5,955 nucleotides of DNA from Betaproteobacteria bacterium (lineage in GTDB: Bacteria; Pseudomonadota; Gammaproteobacteria; Burkholderiales; Usitatibacteraceae). The position numbers and the translations under genes were made by a program. The stretch spans positions 1 to 5,955 of the forward strand of contig JAAOZZ010000258.1 of NCBI GenBank assembly GCA_012274175.1. Direction: 5' to 3'. This document shows positions 5,808 through 5,955 of this stretch, piece by piece (position 1 is the first letter of the stretch; every line of letters begins with the position of its first letter). Under the pieces are notes generated by a model, which searched no databases, was not told where the DNA came from, and saw nothing but the letters and a program-made list of their open reading frames with translations.

Positions 5808-5955
5808 TGTAGTATTGACCTGCCTGGGGAATTTCGGTCCATTCATAACTTGGAAGCGGCTCCCGGGTTGGTGGAATCGTAGCGCAGCTTGAATTCGATC
5901 GGGGTGAGGTAATCGTGGCTGGAGTGCGGACGAACGTGATTGTAATGACGGCGCC
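5808..5955 (-). mobile_element. End of an IS3-family insertion sequence (partial)
   Basis: The right edge of the window holds the distal end of an IS that continues beyond it. The support is the transposase C-terminus at 5843-5955 and, downstream of its stop, a possible terminal inverted repeat starting TGTAGTATTGACC at 5808, ending in CA on the minus strand as IS3 elements do. The exact boundary is inferred: the opposite end and the target-site duplication lie outside the window, and a terminus a few bases further right (near TGACC at 5816) is also possible. Confidence 0.6.
5843..5955 (-). CDS. IS3-family transposase OrfB, C-terminal end (partial)
   Basis: Reading leftwards from the window edge, with first full codon at 5953, the frame encodes RRHYNHVRPHSSHDYLTP followed by IEFKLRYDSTNPGAASKL and a TGA at 5843-5845. 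YN-x-x-RPHSS-x-x-YLTP-x-EF is the conserved last block of the integrase-type (rve/DDE) catalytic domain in IS3-family OrfB proteins. The catalytic D, D and E residues lie upstream, outside the window, so whether the element is complete and active cannot be judged. The protein would cut and join IS ends during transposition. Only 36 residues are visible; no stop or frameshift interrupts them. Confidence 0.85.
   Translation of the reverse strand, partial: RRHYNHVRPHSSHDYLTPIEFKLRYDSTNPGAASKL

Noticed and set aside
5104..5892. A 262-codon plus-strand frame across the kinase, STAS gene and IS end
   Set aside because: It is antisense to two recognised genes and runs through the IS boundary, so it cannot be a conserved native gene; no motif is seen.

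Overview
The window is GC-rich, gene-dense bacterial DNA. The codon choice (strong G/C preference at third positions), the DUF3455 protein and the ABC importer style fit a Pseudomonadota genome, perhaps a betaproteobacterium. That assignment is inference; there is no rRNA or marker gene to prove it. Six complete genes and two partial genes were found. There is no tRNA, rRNA or CRISPR array.

Left part, plus strand. The last 17 codons of an unidentified gene end at 54 and are followed by a textbook intrinsic terminator hairpin (66-100). A secreted DUF3455 protein follows (238-774). After a 210-base gap with a candidate promoter and inverted repeats comes a compact three-gene ABC importer operon of the nitrate/sulfonate/taurine class: periplasmic substrate-binding protein (985-1995), inner-membrane permease (1999-2772) and ATPase (2772-3581). 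The genes are almost fused: a one-codon gap separates the first two, and a one-base TGATG overlap joins the last two. The substrate cannot be read from the sequence.

Right part, minus strand, convergent with the importer and separated from it by only 16 bases. A three-gene operon reads leftwards: STAS anti-sigma-factor antagonist (5362-5706), RsbW-type GHKL kinase/anti-sigma factor (4902-5339), then a PP2C/SpoIIE-type phosphatase carrying an N-terminal cyclic-nucleotide-binding-like domain (3598-4905). Together they contain every part of a partner-switching circuit: the kinase would phosphorylate the STAS protein, the phosphatase would reverse this in response to its sensor domain, and the unphosphorylated STAS protein would sequester the kinase from its target. 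No sigma factor or other output gene lies in the window, so the target is unknown.

The right edge holds the C-terminal end of an IS3-family transposase (5843-5955) and a candidate IS terminus near 5808, about 100 bases upstream of the STAS start. This is the only mobile DNA seen. The most interesting points are the complete but output-less partner switch, the apparent loss of the cyclic-nucleotide phosphate-binding arginine in its sensor domain, and the IS inserted just upstream of its operon.
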